Positions 41,235-50,781 of a stretch of 64,000 nucleotides of DNA are shown here, one piece after another (positions within the stretch are counted from its first letter, which is position 1; every line of letters starts with the position of its first letter). Below the pieces are notes generated by a model. The model searched no databases, was not told the origin of the DNA, and worked only from the letters and a program-made list of their open reading frames with translations. This stretch comes from Rhodobacter sp. GTDB taxonomy: Bacteria > Pseudomonadota > Alphaproteobacteria > Rhodobacterales > Rhodobacteraceae. The stretch lies in assembly GCA_020637555.1 (NCBI GenBank), contig JACKKF010000005.1:1-64000 (forward strand). Direction: 5' to 3'. The position numbers and the translations under genes are program-made.

Positions 41235-41297
41235 GCGCCCGATGTAGGGGGCGCGCCCTGAACGGGCAAGAGACGGCGCTTGAAAAAGGCCGCAACG

Positions 41298-41906
41298 TCA
41301 GTCTTCGGCGTCGCGATGCTGGTTGATCAGCCGGTAGACCTGCCGCGCGTCGTCGATCTGGCGAAAACCGATCGGCACGCGCACGAAATGCCGTTGCGGC
41401 GTGCCCATGTTCATCCCCGAGCTGCTGCGCCGCCGGGTGGTGTAGTTGCGGATTTCCTCGGCGAACCAGACGGAACCGGGGGTGTCGTCCTCCAGGCTGG
41501 GCGAGACCATGTCGTCATAGGGGTAACGCTTCAACGTGCGTTTGCCCAGGGTGTCCGTGGCGATATAGGCCGCACGGTCGCTCAGCGTATACCAGGTGCG
41601 GCCGCGCGTATGGGCATCCCAGAAGATCCGGCCGATCACCATATACAGCCCGATCGCGACAAAGGGGATGCCGAACAGCGGGAACAGCGTGCCCATCAGG
41701 TCAAAGGACGACCCGGAATGCGTCATGCGGCCCATCGTGGCCGCGCCCACGATCCAGAAGACCGCAAAACCGGCGAAGAACAGGCCAAAGAAGGTTTCGA
41801 AACGCAGCAGGTCGGACCAGATCACCCCGCCGCGCGGGCGCCCTTGCCACAGGACGGATTCCCCGTCCTCGAAAATGCCTTCCCAGCCTGCCGGGGTCGT
41901 TGCCAT
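41298..41906 (-). CDS. two-helix membrane protein with PH-like domain, hypothetical
   Basis: 202 residues. It opens with GWEGIFEDGESVLWQGRPRGG, a bacterial PH-domain-like first strand, then two membrane helices (about 38-60 and 74-95), then soluble beta-rich sequence (TWYTLSDRAAYIATDTLG, YPYDDMVSPSLEDD) typical of bPH2-like proteins. The start is ATG 41906 with AGGAGG 5 nt upstream. It is separated from the sppA unit by about 60 nt. Function unknown. Confidence 0.6.
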   Translation of the reverse strand: MATTPAGWEGIFEDGESVLWQGRPRGGVIWSDLLRFETFFGLFFAGFAVFWIVGAATMGRMTHSGSSFDLMGTLFPLFGIPFVAIGLYMVIGRIFWDAHTRGRTWYTLSDRAAYIATDTLGKRTLKRYPYDDMVSPSLEDDTPGSVWFAEEIRNYTTRRRSSSGMNMGTPQRHFVRVPIGFRQIDDARQVYRLINQHRDAED

Positions 41907-41970
41907 CAATGCCTCCTGCGGAAATCGCGACGTGAAAACGCGGCGATGGTGGCAAGCGGTCGGGACAGGG

Positions 41971-42918
41971 TCAAGCCTGCGCGGCGCGCGCGGCCAGAAG
42001 GTTGCGGGCCAGCAGATCCATCGCCGCCATGCGCACCGCGACGCCCATTTCGACCTGCTCCTGAATGACCGAGCGGTTGATGTCGTCGGCGATGGTGCCG
42101 TCGATCTCGACCCCGCGGTTCATAGGGCCCGGGTGCATGACGATGGCATCGTCCTTGGCAAAGGCCAGCTTCTCGGCATCCAGACCATAGCGGTGATAGT
42201 ATTCGCGCTCCGAAGGGATGAAACCGCCGTCCATCCGCTCTTTCTGAAGGCGCAGCATCATCACCACATCGGCGCCTTCCAGCCCTTTCTGCATGTCGTC
42301 GTAGACCTCGCAGCCGAATTCGGCCACGCCCGCCGGCATCAGGGTGGGCGGACCGATCAGGCGCACCCGGTTTTCCATCTTGCCCAGCAGGATCAGGTTC
42401 GACCGCGCGACTCGGCTATGGGCGATGTCGCCGCAGATGGCCACGGTCAGGCGGTGCAGGCGGCCCTTCTTGCGGCGGATCGTCAGGGCATCCAGCAGCG
42501 CCTGGGTCGGGTGCTCGTGCTTGCCGTCACCTGCGTTCAGGACGGCACAATTCACCTTTTCCGCCAACAGGTTGACCGCGCCGGAATGCGGGTGGCGCAC
42601 CACCAGCAGATCCGGGTGCATGGCGTTGAGCGTCAGCGCCGTGTCGATCAGCGTCTCGCCTTTCTTCACGCTCGACGTCTGCATCGCCATGTTCATCACA
42701 TCCGCGCCCAGCCGCTTGCCCGCCAGTTCGAAACTGGCCTGCGTGCGGGTCGAGTTCTCGAAGAACATGTTGATCTGGGTGAGGCCCTTCAGCACCTCGG
42801 AGTGCTTGTCGCCGGACCGGTTCAGCGCGACGTAATCTTCCGCAAGATCGAGGATCGCGGTGATCTCGGCCGGATGCAGGGGCTCGATTCCCAGAAGGTG
42901 GCGTTGGGTGAAGGACAT
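41971..42918 (-). CDS. pyrB: aspartate carbamoyltransferase catalytic chain
   Basis: 315 residues. Carbamoyl-phosphate binding STRTQ (about 56-60, in FFENSTRTQASFE), the active-site loop region around SSVKKGET, HPTQALLDALTI and the C-terminal HPGPMNRGVEI motif are intact. It condenses carbamoyl phosphate with aspartate, the committed step of pyrimidine synthesis. ATG 42918 is chosen. No pyrC or pyrI gene adjoins, unlike many Rhodobacterales where pyrBC are together. Confidence 0.97.
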   Translation of the reverse strand: MSFTQRHLLGIEPLHPAEITAILDLAEDYVALNRSGDKHSEVLKGLTQINMFFENSTRTQASFELAGKRLGADVMNMAMQTSSVKKGETLIDTALTLNAMHPDLLVVRHPHSGAVNLLAEKVNCAVLNAGDGKHEHPTQALLDALTIRRKKGRLHRLTVAICGDIAHSRVARSNLILLGKMENRVRLIGPPTLMPAGVAEFGCEVYDDMQKGLEGADVVMMLRLQKERMDGGFIPSEREYYHRYGLDAEKLAFAKDDAIVMHPGPMNRGVEIDGTIADDINRSVIQEQVEMGVAVRMAAMDLLARNLLAARAAQA

Positions 42919-43043
42919 GGCGGACCTCTCAGGCCTTTCGGCGGGGTATAGAAAGTGGGGCCGCGCGGGGCAAGGGGAAAGCCCGGGATTGCCGGGCCCC
43001 GTGAAACCTGCTGACATGGCGCGGTTCCATCGAAAGGCCCGCC

Positions 43044-44192
43044 ATGCCCCCTGTTGCCACCTGGTCCTATCCCACTGCCATCCGGTTCGGCGCGGGCCGC
43101 CTGCGCGAATTGCCCGAGGCCTGCGCCGCCGCGGGGATCCGGCGCCCGCTGCTGGTCACCGACCGGGGTTTGGCAGGGCTGCCGATCACCGCGCGGGCTC
43201 TGGATCTTCTCGACGCCGCGGGCCTGGGCCGGGCGCTGTTCGCCGAGGTCGATCCCAACCCGACTGAATCCAACCTGCAGGCCGGGATCGCGGCCTTTCA
43301 CGCGGGCGGGCATGACGGTGTCGTGGCATTTGGCGGCGGGTCGGGGCTGGATCTGGGCAAGCTCGTGGCCTTCATGGCCGGCCAGACCCGCCCTGTCTGG
43401 GATTTCGCGGATGTGGGCGACTGGTGGACGCGCGCCGATGCGACCGCGATCCATCCGATCGTCGCGGTGCCGACGACGGCGGGCACCGGCTCCGAGGTCG
43501 GGCGTGCCTCGGTCCTGACGAACACGCTGACGCATGAAAAGACCATCATCTTCCATCCGCGCATCCTGCCCTCGGTGGTGATTTCCGATCCGGAACTGAC
43601 CCTTGGCCTGCCGCGTGCGATCACCGCCGGCACGGGGATGGATGCCTTCGCCCACTGCCTCGAAGCCTATTGCGCGCCGCATTTCCATCCGATGAGCCAG
43701 GGCATCGCGCTGGAGGGGATGCGGCTGGTCCTGGACCATCTGCCGCGCGTCCATGCCGACGGCGCGGACATCGAGGCCCGCGCGCAGATGCTGGCGGCGG
43801 CGATGATGGGGGCGGTCGCGTTCCAGAAGGGGCTGGGCGCCATTCACGCCATCAGTCACCCGGTCGGCGCGCTGTATGGCACCCATCACGGCACCACGAA
43901 TGCGGCGGTGATGGTGCCGGTGCTGGATTTCAACCGCCCGGCGATCGAGGAACGGTTGTCTCGTGCCGCCGATTATCTGGGGATCAAAGGCGGGTTCGAC
44001 GGGTTTCGCGGCCATGTGCAGAGGCTGATCGCCGACCTGGGGATCCCGGCGAACCTGACCGGGATGGGGATCTCGGCGCCCGACATCGACGCGATTCTGG
44101 CCGGTGCGCTCAAGGACCCGTCGACCGGCGGGAACCCGGTGCCCATGACCGCCGAGAACACGCGCGCCCTGATCCTCGCCTGCTTTGACTGA
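43044..44192 (+). CDS. iron-containing alcohol dehydrogenase
   Basis: 382 residues of the group III metal-dependent ADH family. NAD(P)-binding GGGSGLDLGK (about 97-106) and VPTTAGTGSEVG, and the Fe2+ ligands Asp200, His204 (GMDAFAHCLEAY), His268 or His272 and His281 (AIHAISHPVGALYGTHHG). It oxidises or reduces short-chain alcohols or aldehydes; the substrate is not evident. It is divergent from pyrB and 118 nt upstream of the amidohydrolase operon on the same strand. Confidence 0.93.
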   Translation: MPPVATWSYPTAIRFGAGRLRELPEACAAAGIRRPLLVTDRGLAGLPITARALDLLDAAGLGRALFAEVDPNPTESNLQAGIAAFHAGGHDGVVAFGGGSGLDLGKLVAFMAGQTRPVWDFADVGDWWTRADATAIHPIVAVPTTAGTGSEVGRASVLTNTLTHEKTIIFHPRILPSVVISDPELTLGLPRAITAGTGMDAFAHCLEAYCAPHFHPMSQGIALEGMRLVLDHLPRVHADGADIEARAQMLAAAMMGAVAFQKGLGAIHAISHPVGALYGTHHGTTNAAVMVPVLDFNRPAIEERLSRAADYLGIKGGFDGFRGHVQRLIADLGIPANLTGMGISAPDIDAILAGALKDPSTGGNPVPMTAENTRALILACFD

Positions 44193-44253
44193 CCGGCGGC
44201 CCGGGGGTGTGCAGCCTCCGGACAGCCCCCGGTCGGGAAAACGCGCGGTTGCA

Positions 44254-44265
44254 ATTTGATCAAAT
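44254..44265. promoter_or_regulatory. palindromic operator-like site
   Basis: ATTTGATCAAAT is a perfect 12-bp palindrome, 31 bp upstream of the amidohydrolase ATG in otherwise GC-rich DNA. Its position over the promoter region suggests a repressor or activator site for the amidohydrolase-Pot operon. The regulator is not identified. Confidence 0.5.
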
Positions 44266-44295
44266 AGTTGCTCAACTCGTCCCACCGGAGACGAC

Positions 44296-45969
44296 ATGCA
44301 GGGGGTAGGCATGGGGTTGGCGACGCTGATCGTGATCAACGGCAAGGTCCTGACGATGGACGACGCGCAGCCACGCGCCGAGGCCGTCGCCCTGAACGGC
44401 GAGCGCATCCTCGCTGTTGGCGCCACCGCCGAGATCGCGGCCATGGCCGGGGCAGGGTGCCGGGTGATCGACGCCGGGGGCGCCACGGTCCTGCCGGGGT
44501 TGATCGAAAGCCATCTGCACCTGTTCATGGGCGGCAACGAACTGGGGCATCTGCAGTTGCTGCATGTCCAGGGCGAGGCGGCGCTGCGCCGGGCGCTGAC
44601 CGAGTTCGCCGCGGCCAACCCGGATGCCCCGATGCTCATGGGGCAGGGATGCGATTACGCGATCTATGACCGGGCGCTGACCCGGCACGATCTGGATGCG
44701 ATCGTCCCCGACCGTCCGGTGCTGTTCACCGCCGCCGACCATCACACCGCCTGGGCCAACACCCGCGCGCTCGAGATGGCGGGTATCCTGCAGGGGCGGG
44801 CGCTTGGCGTCGGCAACGAGATCGTCATGGGCGCAGATGGTCTGGCCACGGGCGAACTGCGCGAATTCGAGGCCTTTGCCCCCGTCCTCGCGCTGACGGG
44901 CCAGACCCGGATCGCGGCCGGGATCGCCACCGGCGAGGAACCCGACCCCATTCCAACCCACGCCGATCTGCTGGGCGATCTGGAACCGATGGCGCGCGGG
45001 CTGCGGCACTGCGCCCGGCACGGGTTCACATCGCTCGTGAACATGGACGGCAATCGCTATACGCTGCTGGTGCTGGCCGAACTCAGGCGGCAGGGGCGGC
45101 TGACCGCGCGGGTGCGCGTGCCGTTCCACTACCGCCCGCACCGCCAGCCCGCCGACCTGGCCCAGGCCACGGCCTTGAGCGCGGAATTCAACGACGACTG
45201 GCTGGCCTCGGGCTTTGTCAAACTGTTCATGGACGGCGTGGTGGACAGCGAAACGGCGGCGATGCTGTCGGACTATCCCGATCATCCGGGCTGGTGCGGC
45301 GATCCCCTGCATACCGACGCCCGGTTCAAGGAGGTCGCGATCGAGGCCGATCGCCGCGGTCTGCAGATTGCCGTCCATGCCATCGGTGACGGCGCGGTGC
45401 GCCGGGTGCTGGACGGCTACGAGGCCGCGCAACGGGCAAACGGCGTGCGCGATTCGCGGCATCGCATCGAACATATCGAACTGATCGACCGCGCCGACGT
45501 GCCGCGTCTGGCGGCGCTGGGCGTCACGGCCTCGATCCAGCCGGTCCATGCGCCGGGGGCGATGGATTTTCCCCTGATGCCGACGATGGGCAAGATCCAC
45601 CGCGACCGCTGGCGCGACGCCTATCTGTGCCGCGATCTGGCGCAGGCCGGCGCGCGGCTTGCCTTTGCCTCGGACTGGCCGGTCACGGATATCAACCCGT
45701 TCCGGGGGATCCAGGCCGCGCTGACCCGCCCGGTCTATGAGGGGGGCACCGAGCAGACGCTCTCGCTGCACCAGATCCTTGCCGGCTATACCATCGGCGG
45801 CGCCTGGGCCGAACATACCGAGGACCGCAAGGGTATGCTGCGCCCGGGGTATCTGGGCGATCTGGTGATCCTGTCGGGCGACATCGAAACCACCCCGGTG
45901 ACCGAGATCGGCACCCTGTCGGCCGCCGTCACGGTTTGCGGTGGCCGCGTGGTCTGGGAGGGCGCATGA
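44296..45969 (+). CDS. amidohydrolase family protein (YtcJ/Amidohydro_3-like)
   Basis: 557 residues. Metal ligands: GLIESHLHLF (HxH, about 70-79), the later IAVHAIGDGAV His (about 375-385), RIEHIEL His and the C-terminal catalytic Asp in FASDWPV. The large size and the order of motifs fit the Amidohydro_3 branch, which hydrolyses N-acyl or amide bonds, often in imported compounds. A GGAG 5 nt before ATG 44296 supports the start. Its stop overlaps the ABC ATPase start (ATGA at 45966), linking the hydrolase to import. Confidence 0.85.
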   Translation: MQGVGMGLATLIVINGKVLTMDDAQPRAEAVALNGERILAVGATAEIAAMAGAGCRVIDAGGATVLPGLIESHLHLFMGGNELGHLQLLHVQGEAALRRALTEFAAANPDAPMLMGQGCDYAIYDRALTRHDLDAIVPDRPVLFTAADHHTAWANTRALEMAGILQGRALGVGNEIVMGADGLATGELREFEAFAPVLALTGQTRIAAGIATGEEPDPIPTHADLLGDLEPMARGLRHCARHGFTSLVNMDGNRYTLLVLAELRRQGRLTARVRVPFHYRPHRQPADLAQATALSAEFNDDWLASGFVKLFMDGVVDSETAAMLSDYPDHPGWCGDPLHTDARFKEVAIEADRRGLQIAVHAIGDGAVRRVLDGYEAAQRANGVRDSRHRIEHIELIDRADVPRLAALGVTASIQPVHAPGAMDFPLMPTMGKIHRDRWRDAYLCRDLAQAGARLAFASDWPVTDINPFRGIQAALTRPVYEGGTEQTLSLHQILAGYTIGGAWAEHTEDRKGMLRPGYLGDLVILSGDIETTPVTEIGTLSAAVTVCGGRVVWEGA

Positions 45970-47051
45970 CCCCGGAAATCGAGATCACCGGCCTGAGCAA
46001 GGTCTTTGGCCAGGGTGCCGCGGCCTTTCGCGCCCTGACGGATATCGACCTGACCGTCGGCACGGGCGAGTTCTTCACGCTGCTGGGGCCCTCGGGCTGC
46101 GGCAAGACCACGCTCCTGCGCATGATCGCCGGTTTCGAGGCGCCGACCACCGGCAGCTTGCGCATCAATGGCGACGAGGTCGCGGGCAAGGGGCCGAACG
46201 CGCGGCCGGTGAACACGGTCTTTCAGAACTATGCGCTGTTTCCGCACATGACCGTGGCGCAGAATATCGGCTTTGGCCTGAAGATGCTGGGCCGCCCCCG
46301 GGCCGAGGTCGACACGACCGTCGCCGAGATGCTGCGCCTCGTGCGGATGGAGGCCATGGCCGGCCGCAAGCCCAGCGAGATCTCGGGCGGGCAGCAACAG
46401 CGCGTGGCGCTGGCCCGGGCGCTGGCCCCCAGGCCGCGGGTGCTGCTGCTGGATGAACCCCTCAGTGCGCTGGATCTGAAGCTCAGAAAGGAAATGCAGA
46501 GCGAACTCAAGCGGTTGCAATCGGAAACCGGCATCACCTTTGTGTTCGTCACGCACGACCAGGAGGAGGCGCTGACGATGTCCGACCGCATCGCCGTGAT
46601 GAGCGCCGGGCGCATCCTGCAACTGGGCACCCCGCATGACATCTACCACGCGCCCGCGGATCGCTTCGTCGCGGATTTCATCGGTGACACGAATTTCCTG
46701 ACGCTTCCGGTGATCGCCGTGTCCGGCGCGCGTGCCACGCTCACCCTGCCGGGCGGCCAGACGGCCGAGGCGATCCTGCCCGACGGCGTGGCCCCCACGC
46801 CGGGCCAGTCCGTCACCGCGATCCTGCGCCCGGAACAGGCGATCCTGACCGAACCGCCGGGTGCCACGCTGACCGCCACGGTGCGGTCGGCGGTGTTCTT
46901 TGGCACCGATACCCACCTGCATCTGACGCTGGGCGATGGCCAGCCCTTCGTGTTGCGGCGCCAGAACACCGGCGATCTGCCGGTCCCCGAACCGGGCAGC
47001 ATCGTCGGCCTGACGCTGGGCCCGGGGGTCCTGCGCGTGGTGAGGGACTGA
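45966..47051 (+). CDS. ABC transporter ATP-binding protein, PotA-like
   Basis: 361 residues. Walker A GPSGCGKTT, Q loop FQNYALFPHM, an ISGGQQQRVALARAL signature (the normal Leu residues present, unlike the 27.8-kb paralogue), Walker B LLLDEP and THDQEEALTMSDR. The C-terminal TOBE-type domain carries VTAILRPEQA. Start ATG 45966 overlaps the amidohydrolase stop. Provides ATP hydrolysis for the downstream permease pair. Confidence 0.95.
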   Translation: MTPEIEITGLSKVFGQGAAAFRALTDIDLTVGTGEFFTLLGPSGCGKTTLLRMIAGFEAPTTGSLRINGDEVAGKGPNARPVNTVFQNYALFPHMTVAQNIGFGLKMLGRPRAEVDTTVAEMLRLVRMEAMAGRKPSEISGGQQQRVALARALAPRPRVLLLDEPLSALDLKLRKEMQSELKRLQSETGITFVFVTHDQEEALTMSDRIAVMSAGRILQLGTPHDIYHAPADRFVADFIGDTNFLTLPVIAVSGARATLTLPGGQTAEAILPDGVAPTPGQSVTAILRPEQAILTEPPGATLTATVRSAVFFGTDTHLHLTLGDGQPFVLRRQNTGDLPVPEPGSIVGLTLGPGVLRVVRD

Positions 47052-47054
47052 CCG

Positions 47055-47972
47055 ATGGCCCGAGCCCCCGATCCCGACCGCGACCGCCACGGATGGAAAT
47101 GGTTGCTCAGCGCCCCGGCGCTGGTGGTGCTGGTGCTGGCGGCGTCGGGGCCGTTGCTGATCGTCGCGGTCTATTCCTTCCTCAGCCCGGGCAACATGGG
47201 CGGCGTCGCCTGGGAACCGTCGCTTGAGGGGTGGTTCAAGGTCTTCTTCAGCCGCGACATCTTTGACCCCGAGAACGTGAGCTGGAACACCGCCAACCTG
47301 ACGGTTTTCTGGCGCACGGTCTGGCTGTCGATCCAGACCACGCTGATCTGCGCGGTTCTGGGATTTCCGACCGCCTGGTTCATCGCAACCCGTCCGCCGC
47401 ACCGGCGTGCGCTGTGGCTTTTTCTGATCACCATTCCCTTCTGGACCAACCTGCTGATCCGCACCTTTGCCATTCAGGAACTGATCCGCGGCACGGGGAT
47501 GCTGAACACGGTCCTGCTGGCGCTCCATGTCATCGACGAGCCGTTGCAGCTGCTCTATTCCAACTTTGCGATCCTTCTGGGCATGGCCTATGTGTTCCTG
47601 CCGCTGATGGTGCTGCCGCTCTATGCCGCGATGGACAAGCTGGACTTCCGCCTGGTCGAGGCCGGCTATGATCTTTATGCGAGCCGCTGGCGCGTGCTCT
47701 GGCATGTGATCCTGCCGCTGGTGAAACCCGGCTTCGTCGCGGGGTCGATCCTGGTCTTCATCCCGTCGATCGGTGCCTATGTCACGCCGCGCGTGCTGGG
47801 GGGCGGGCGGACGATGATGCTGGGCAACCTGATCGCGTTGCAGTTCGGCCAGGGGCGCAACTGGCCCCTGGGGGCGGCGCTGGCGATGCTTCTGCTGATC
47901 CTGGTGACGGTGGCGCTGGTGGTCTACCTGCGCGCCGTGAATGCCGAGGACGAGGAGAAGCGCCATGGCTAG
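47055..47972 (+). CDS. ABC transporter permease, PotB-like
   Basis: 305 residues, six helices, EAA loop LVEAGYDLYASRWRVLWHVILPLV. Ordinary size, so it lacks the large insert of its paralogue at 30.2 kb. It pairs with the next permease in the inner membrane. It begins 3 nt after the ATPase stop, and the next gene overlaps its end by 8 nt. Confidence 0.95.
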   Translation: MARAPDPDRDRHGWKWLLSAPALVVLVLAASGPLLIVAVYSFLSPGNMGGVAWEPSLEGWFKVFFSRDIFDPENVSWNTANLTVFWRTVWLSIQTTLICAVLGFPTAWFIATRPPHRRALWLFLITIPFWTNLLIRTFAIQELIRGTGMLNTVLLALHVIDEPLQLLYSNFAILLGMAYVFLPLMVLPLYAAMDKLDFRLVEAGYDLYASRWRVLWHVILPLVKPGFVAGSILVFIPSIGAYVTPRVLGGGRTMMLGNLIALQFGQGRNWPLGAALAMLLLILVTVALVVYLRAVNAEDEEKRHG

Positions 47973-48765
47973 GGCCTATGACGTGCGCAGACTGCCCGGC
48001 TTCGGCGCCATCGCGCTGCTGACCTTCGTGTTGCTCTATCTGCCGATCCTGGTGCTGGTGGTGTTTTCCTTCAACGCCGGGTCGTCGCAATCGGAATGGG
48101 ACGGGTTCTCGTTGCAATGGTATGCGGCGGCCTTTGCCAACCAGCAGGTGCAGGATGTGTCGATCCGCTCGCTGTGGCTGGCCGCGGTGGCTGCGGGCGT
48201 GGCGACGGCGCTTGCGGTTCCGGCCGCGCTGGCGACAACCCGCGTCAGCCGCTTTCCGGGGCAGACGATGATCTATGCGCTGATCAACCAGCCCCTCATG
48301 GTCCCCGAGATCGTCACCGGCATCGCGCTGCTGATCTGCGTGGCCTGGGTCAAGGTGAACACGGGCTACACCGGCATGGGGTATCTGGTGGCCGCGCATA
48401 CCGCGTTCTGCATCCCCTTCGCCTATCTGCCGATCCGGGCCCGGCTGGAAACGCTGGACCCGACGCTGGAACGCGCCGCATCCGATCTCTATGCCAGTCC
48501 GGTGCAGGCGTTCCGCTTCATCACGCTGCCCCTTCTGGTGCCCGGGATCGCGGCCGGCTTCATGCTGGGGTTCGTGATCTCGCTGGATACCGTCGTGATT
48601 ACCGAATTCGTGAAATCTGCCGGGCAGGACACGCTGCCGACCTACATGCTCGGCCAGTTGCGGCGCATCATCACACCCGAGATGAACGCGATCGCAACCT
48701 TGTTCCTGGCGCTGTCATTGGTGTTCGTGACGGCGTTTTTCCTGATCACCCGCAAACGCGGATGA
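47965..48765 (+). CDS. ABC transporter permease, PotC-like
   Basis: 266 residues, six helices with EAA motif TLERAASDLYASPVQAFRFITLPLL in the cytoplasmic loop. First helix IALLTFVLLYLPILVLVVFSF. ATG 47965 overlaps the PotB-like gene by 8 nt, coupling the two permease genes. The binding-protein gene follows 31 nt later. Confidence 0.95.
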   Translation: MARAYDVRRLPGFGAIALLTFVLLYLPILVLVVFSFNAGSSQSEWDGFSLQWYAAAFANQQVQDVSIRSLWLAAVAAGVATALAVPAALATTRVSRFPGQTMIYALINQPLMVPEIVTGIALLICVAWVKVNTGYTGMGYLVAAHTAFCIPFAYLPIRARLETLDPTLERAASDLYASPVQAFRFITLPLLVPGIAAGFMLGFVISLDTVVITEFVKSAGQDTLPTYMLGQLRRIITPEMNAIATLFLALSLVFVTAFFLITRKRG

Positions 48766-48796
48766 TCCAATCCAGAACCGACAGGGAGTCCCAACA

Positions 48797-49828
48797 ATGA
48801 AAAAGACACTGATTTCCACGCTGGCGCTGATCGTCGCTTCGGCCGGGGCCGCGCAGGCGGACGGGGTGCTGAACATCTACAACTGGGGCAATTACACCAG
48901 CCCCGAGCTGATCGAACAATTCACCCGTGACACCGGGATCGCTGTCACGATCACCGATTTCGATTCGAACGACACCGCGCTGGCGCGGGTGCGGCAGGGC
49001 GGGCACGGGTTCGACATCGTCGTGCCGACGCATTCCTATGTGCAGACCTGGATTCAGGAGGGGCTGCTGCAGCCGCTGGATCCTGCCATCGTCACCGACC
49101 GCGACAACATCGCCCCCCAATGGCGGGATGTCGATTTCGACCCGGGCCGCGAATACACCGTGCCGTGGCAATGGGGCACGACGGGGGTGCTGGTGAATAC
49201 CTCGGTCTATCACGGCGACATCAACACCGCCGACATCATCCTGAATCCGCCACCGGAACTGGACGGGCGCATCAACGTGATCCCCGAAATGTCGGACGTG
49301 ATGGCGATCGCCATCTATGCCGCGGGCGGGGACAATGTCTGCACCTCGGACATGGATGTGCTTCGCCGTGCGCGTGACATGCTGATGGCGGCCAAACCGC
49401 ATTGGCTGTCGATCGACTATGGCACGATCGACAATTATGCCGCCGGCGACATTCTGGCCGGGATCTACTGGAACGGCGCCTCGATGCGGGCGCGCCTGCA
49501 GAACCCGGACCTGGCCTATGGCTATCCGACGACCGGCTATCCGGTCTGGATGGACAACGCCGCCGTTCTGGCCGACGCGCAGAACCCGGAAAACGCGATG
49601 ATCTTCATCAACTATATCCTGCAACCCGAACATGCGGCGATGCTGTCGAACTTTGCCCGGTATGCAAACGGGATCACCGGATCCGAGGAATTCATGGACG
49701 AAGGGATGCGCAACGCGCCCGAGATCGTGATTCCGCCAGAGCTGGTGGCGGCGGGGCGGTTCTCGCCCGCCTGTCCGCAGGAGATCCAGGAAATCCGCAC
49801 CCAGATCTGGACCGAACTGCTGCAATGA
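48797..49828 (+). CDS. periplasmic substrate-binding protein, spermidine/putrescine type
   Basis: 343 residues with an intact signal peptide (MKKTLISTLALIVASAGAAQA, then DGVLNIYNWGNYTSPEL). NIYNWGNY and the following FTRDTGI strand are hallmarks of the PotD/PotF family; a further anchor is DIVVPTHSYVQTWIQEGLLQPLD. The acidic pocket residues (Asp, Glu) typical of polyamine binding occur, but the pairing with an amidohydrolase suggests an amide derivative rather than a plain polyamine. Last gene of the operon, followed by a strong hairpin. Confidence 0.93.
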   Translation: MKKTLISTLALIVASAGAAQADGVLNIYNWGNYTSPELIEQFTRDTGIAVTITDFDSNDTALARVRQGGHGFDIVVPTHSYVQTWIQEGLLQPLDPAIVTDRDNIAPQWRDVDFDPGREYTVPWQWGTTGVLVNTSVYHGDINTADIILNPPPELDGRINVIPEMSDVMAIAIYAAGGDNVCTSDMDVLRRARDMLMAAKPHWLSIDYGTIDNYAAGDILAGIYWNGASMRARLQNPDLAYGYPTTGYPVWMDNAAVLADAQNPENAMIFINYILQPEHAAMLSNFARYANGITGSEEFMDEGMRNAPEIVIPPELVAAGRFSPACPQEIQEIRTQIWTELLQ

Positions 49829-49849
49829 TCGACCCGCGGGGCTGATCGG

Positions 49850-49875
49850 GGAAAGGGGGGGCAGCCCCCCTTTCC
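49850..49875 (+). terminator. hairpin after the binding-protein gene
   Basis: A perfect 11-bp stem, GGAAAGGGGGG (49850-49860) and CCCCCCTTTCC (49865-49875), with a GCAG loop, 22 nt past the operon's last stop. There is no U tract, so it is likely a 3'-stabilising or rho-assisted terminator. The rest of 49829-50013 holds no gene. Confidence 0.6.
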
Positions 49876-50013
49876 GCTGTCACACCCCGTCGCATTGCGG
49901 CCGGACGCGGCGGGGCACGCCCGCGTTCCGGCCGGTCATCCGCCGGCGGGCGATTCGCAGGGGCCGGTGCGGCGCATCCCGCCCTCGAGGGACTTTGGCG
50001 CAGGCGCGTGGCG

Positions 50014-50775
50014 CTAGGACGCGGGTTTGGACACCAGCAGGTCCGTGGGCGGCGCCCGCATGAGATCGCGGGCGTAGTTTCCCAGCTGATCCGGTGTGCG
50101 GCCGGAATGCGCCCCGATGGCGACCAGATCGGCCCCCAGTTCGGCGCCGCGAAACGCCAGGACCTGATGCACCCCACCGGGGACAATCTCGGGCGGTTCT
50201 GCCAGGGCGGGCAGCTCCGGGCGCGTCAGAAAGGCGCGGCGGTGATCCTCGGCGCGGGCCATGGCGGCTTCGAACTCGCGGTTGCCGGGGGCGGCCCGCG
50301 CTCCCAGCCGCATCTGCAATGCATGAATGGCGTGGAATTGCGCCCCGGGTGCGATCCGCGCCGCCATCGCCAGCGCCGCCGCCGATCCGGCCGAGAAATC
50401 GGTCGGTGCGAGCACCTGCGCATAGGCGCGGTCCGGGGGCTGGTGGGCGATCAGCACGGGGCAGGGCGCCGCCAGCACGATGCGTTCCATCGTCGTCAGC
50501 CTGAGAACGTCCAGAACCCGGCGTTCCCGGTGCAGGCCCAGAACGATCAGGGCCGCGTTTTCACGCGCCGCCAGTGCCGCCAGTTCCGGCGCGGCCTCGC
50601 CCTGCAACAGGCGCGTGCCCTCGGGCAGGCCCTCGGGATGCCGGGCCTCGCTGACATGGACACGGATCAGGCGTGCGCCCAGCACTTGCGCCAGGGCGGC
50701 GGCGCGCGCGGCGACATGCGCGGAACGGGCGGAAAGGTCGGTCGCGGCGATGATGGAGAGGTCGGGCATGGGCAT
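50014..50775 (-). CDS. tandem universal stress protein
   Basis: 253 residues made of two Usp-like halves: the first opens LSIIAATDLSARSAHVAARAA and has LIVLGLHR and PCPVLIA, the second restarts at YAQVLAPTDFSAGSAAALAMAA with LVAIGAHSG. The ATP-binding Gly motif (G-x2-G-x9-G) is partly kept in the second half. ATG 50775 and ATG 50769 are both possible starts. The partner gene upstream on this strand is the Hint-domain gene. Confidence 0.85.
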   Translation of the reverse strand: MPMPDLSIIAATDLSARSAHVAARAAALAQVLGARLIRVHVSEARHPEGLPEGTRLLQGEAAPELAALAARENAALIVLGLHRERRVLDVLRLTTMERIVLAAPCPVLIAHQPPDRAYAQVLAPTDFSAGSAAALAMAARIAPGAQFHAIHALQMRLGARAAPGNREFEAAMARAEDHRRAFLTRPELPALAEPPEIVPGGVHQVLAFRGAELGADLVAIGAHSGRTPDQLGNYARDLMRAPPTDLLVSKPAS

Positions 50776-50781
50776 CCGTGC

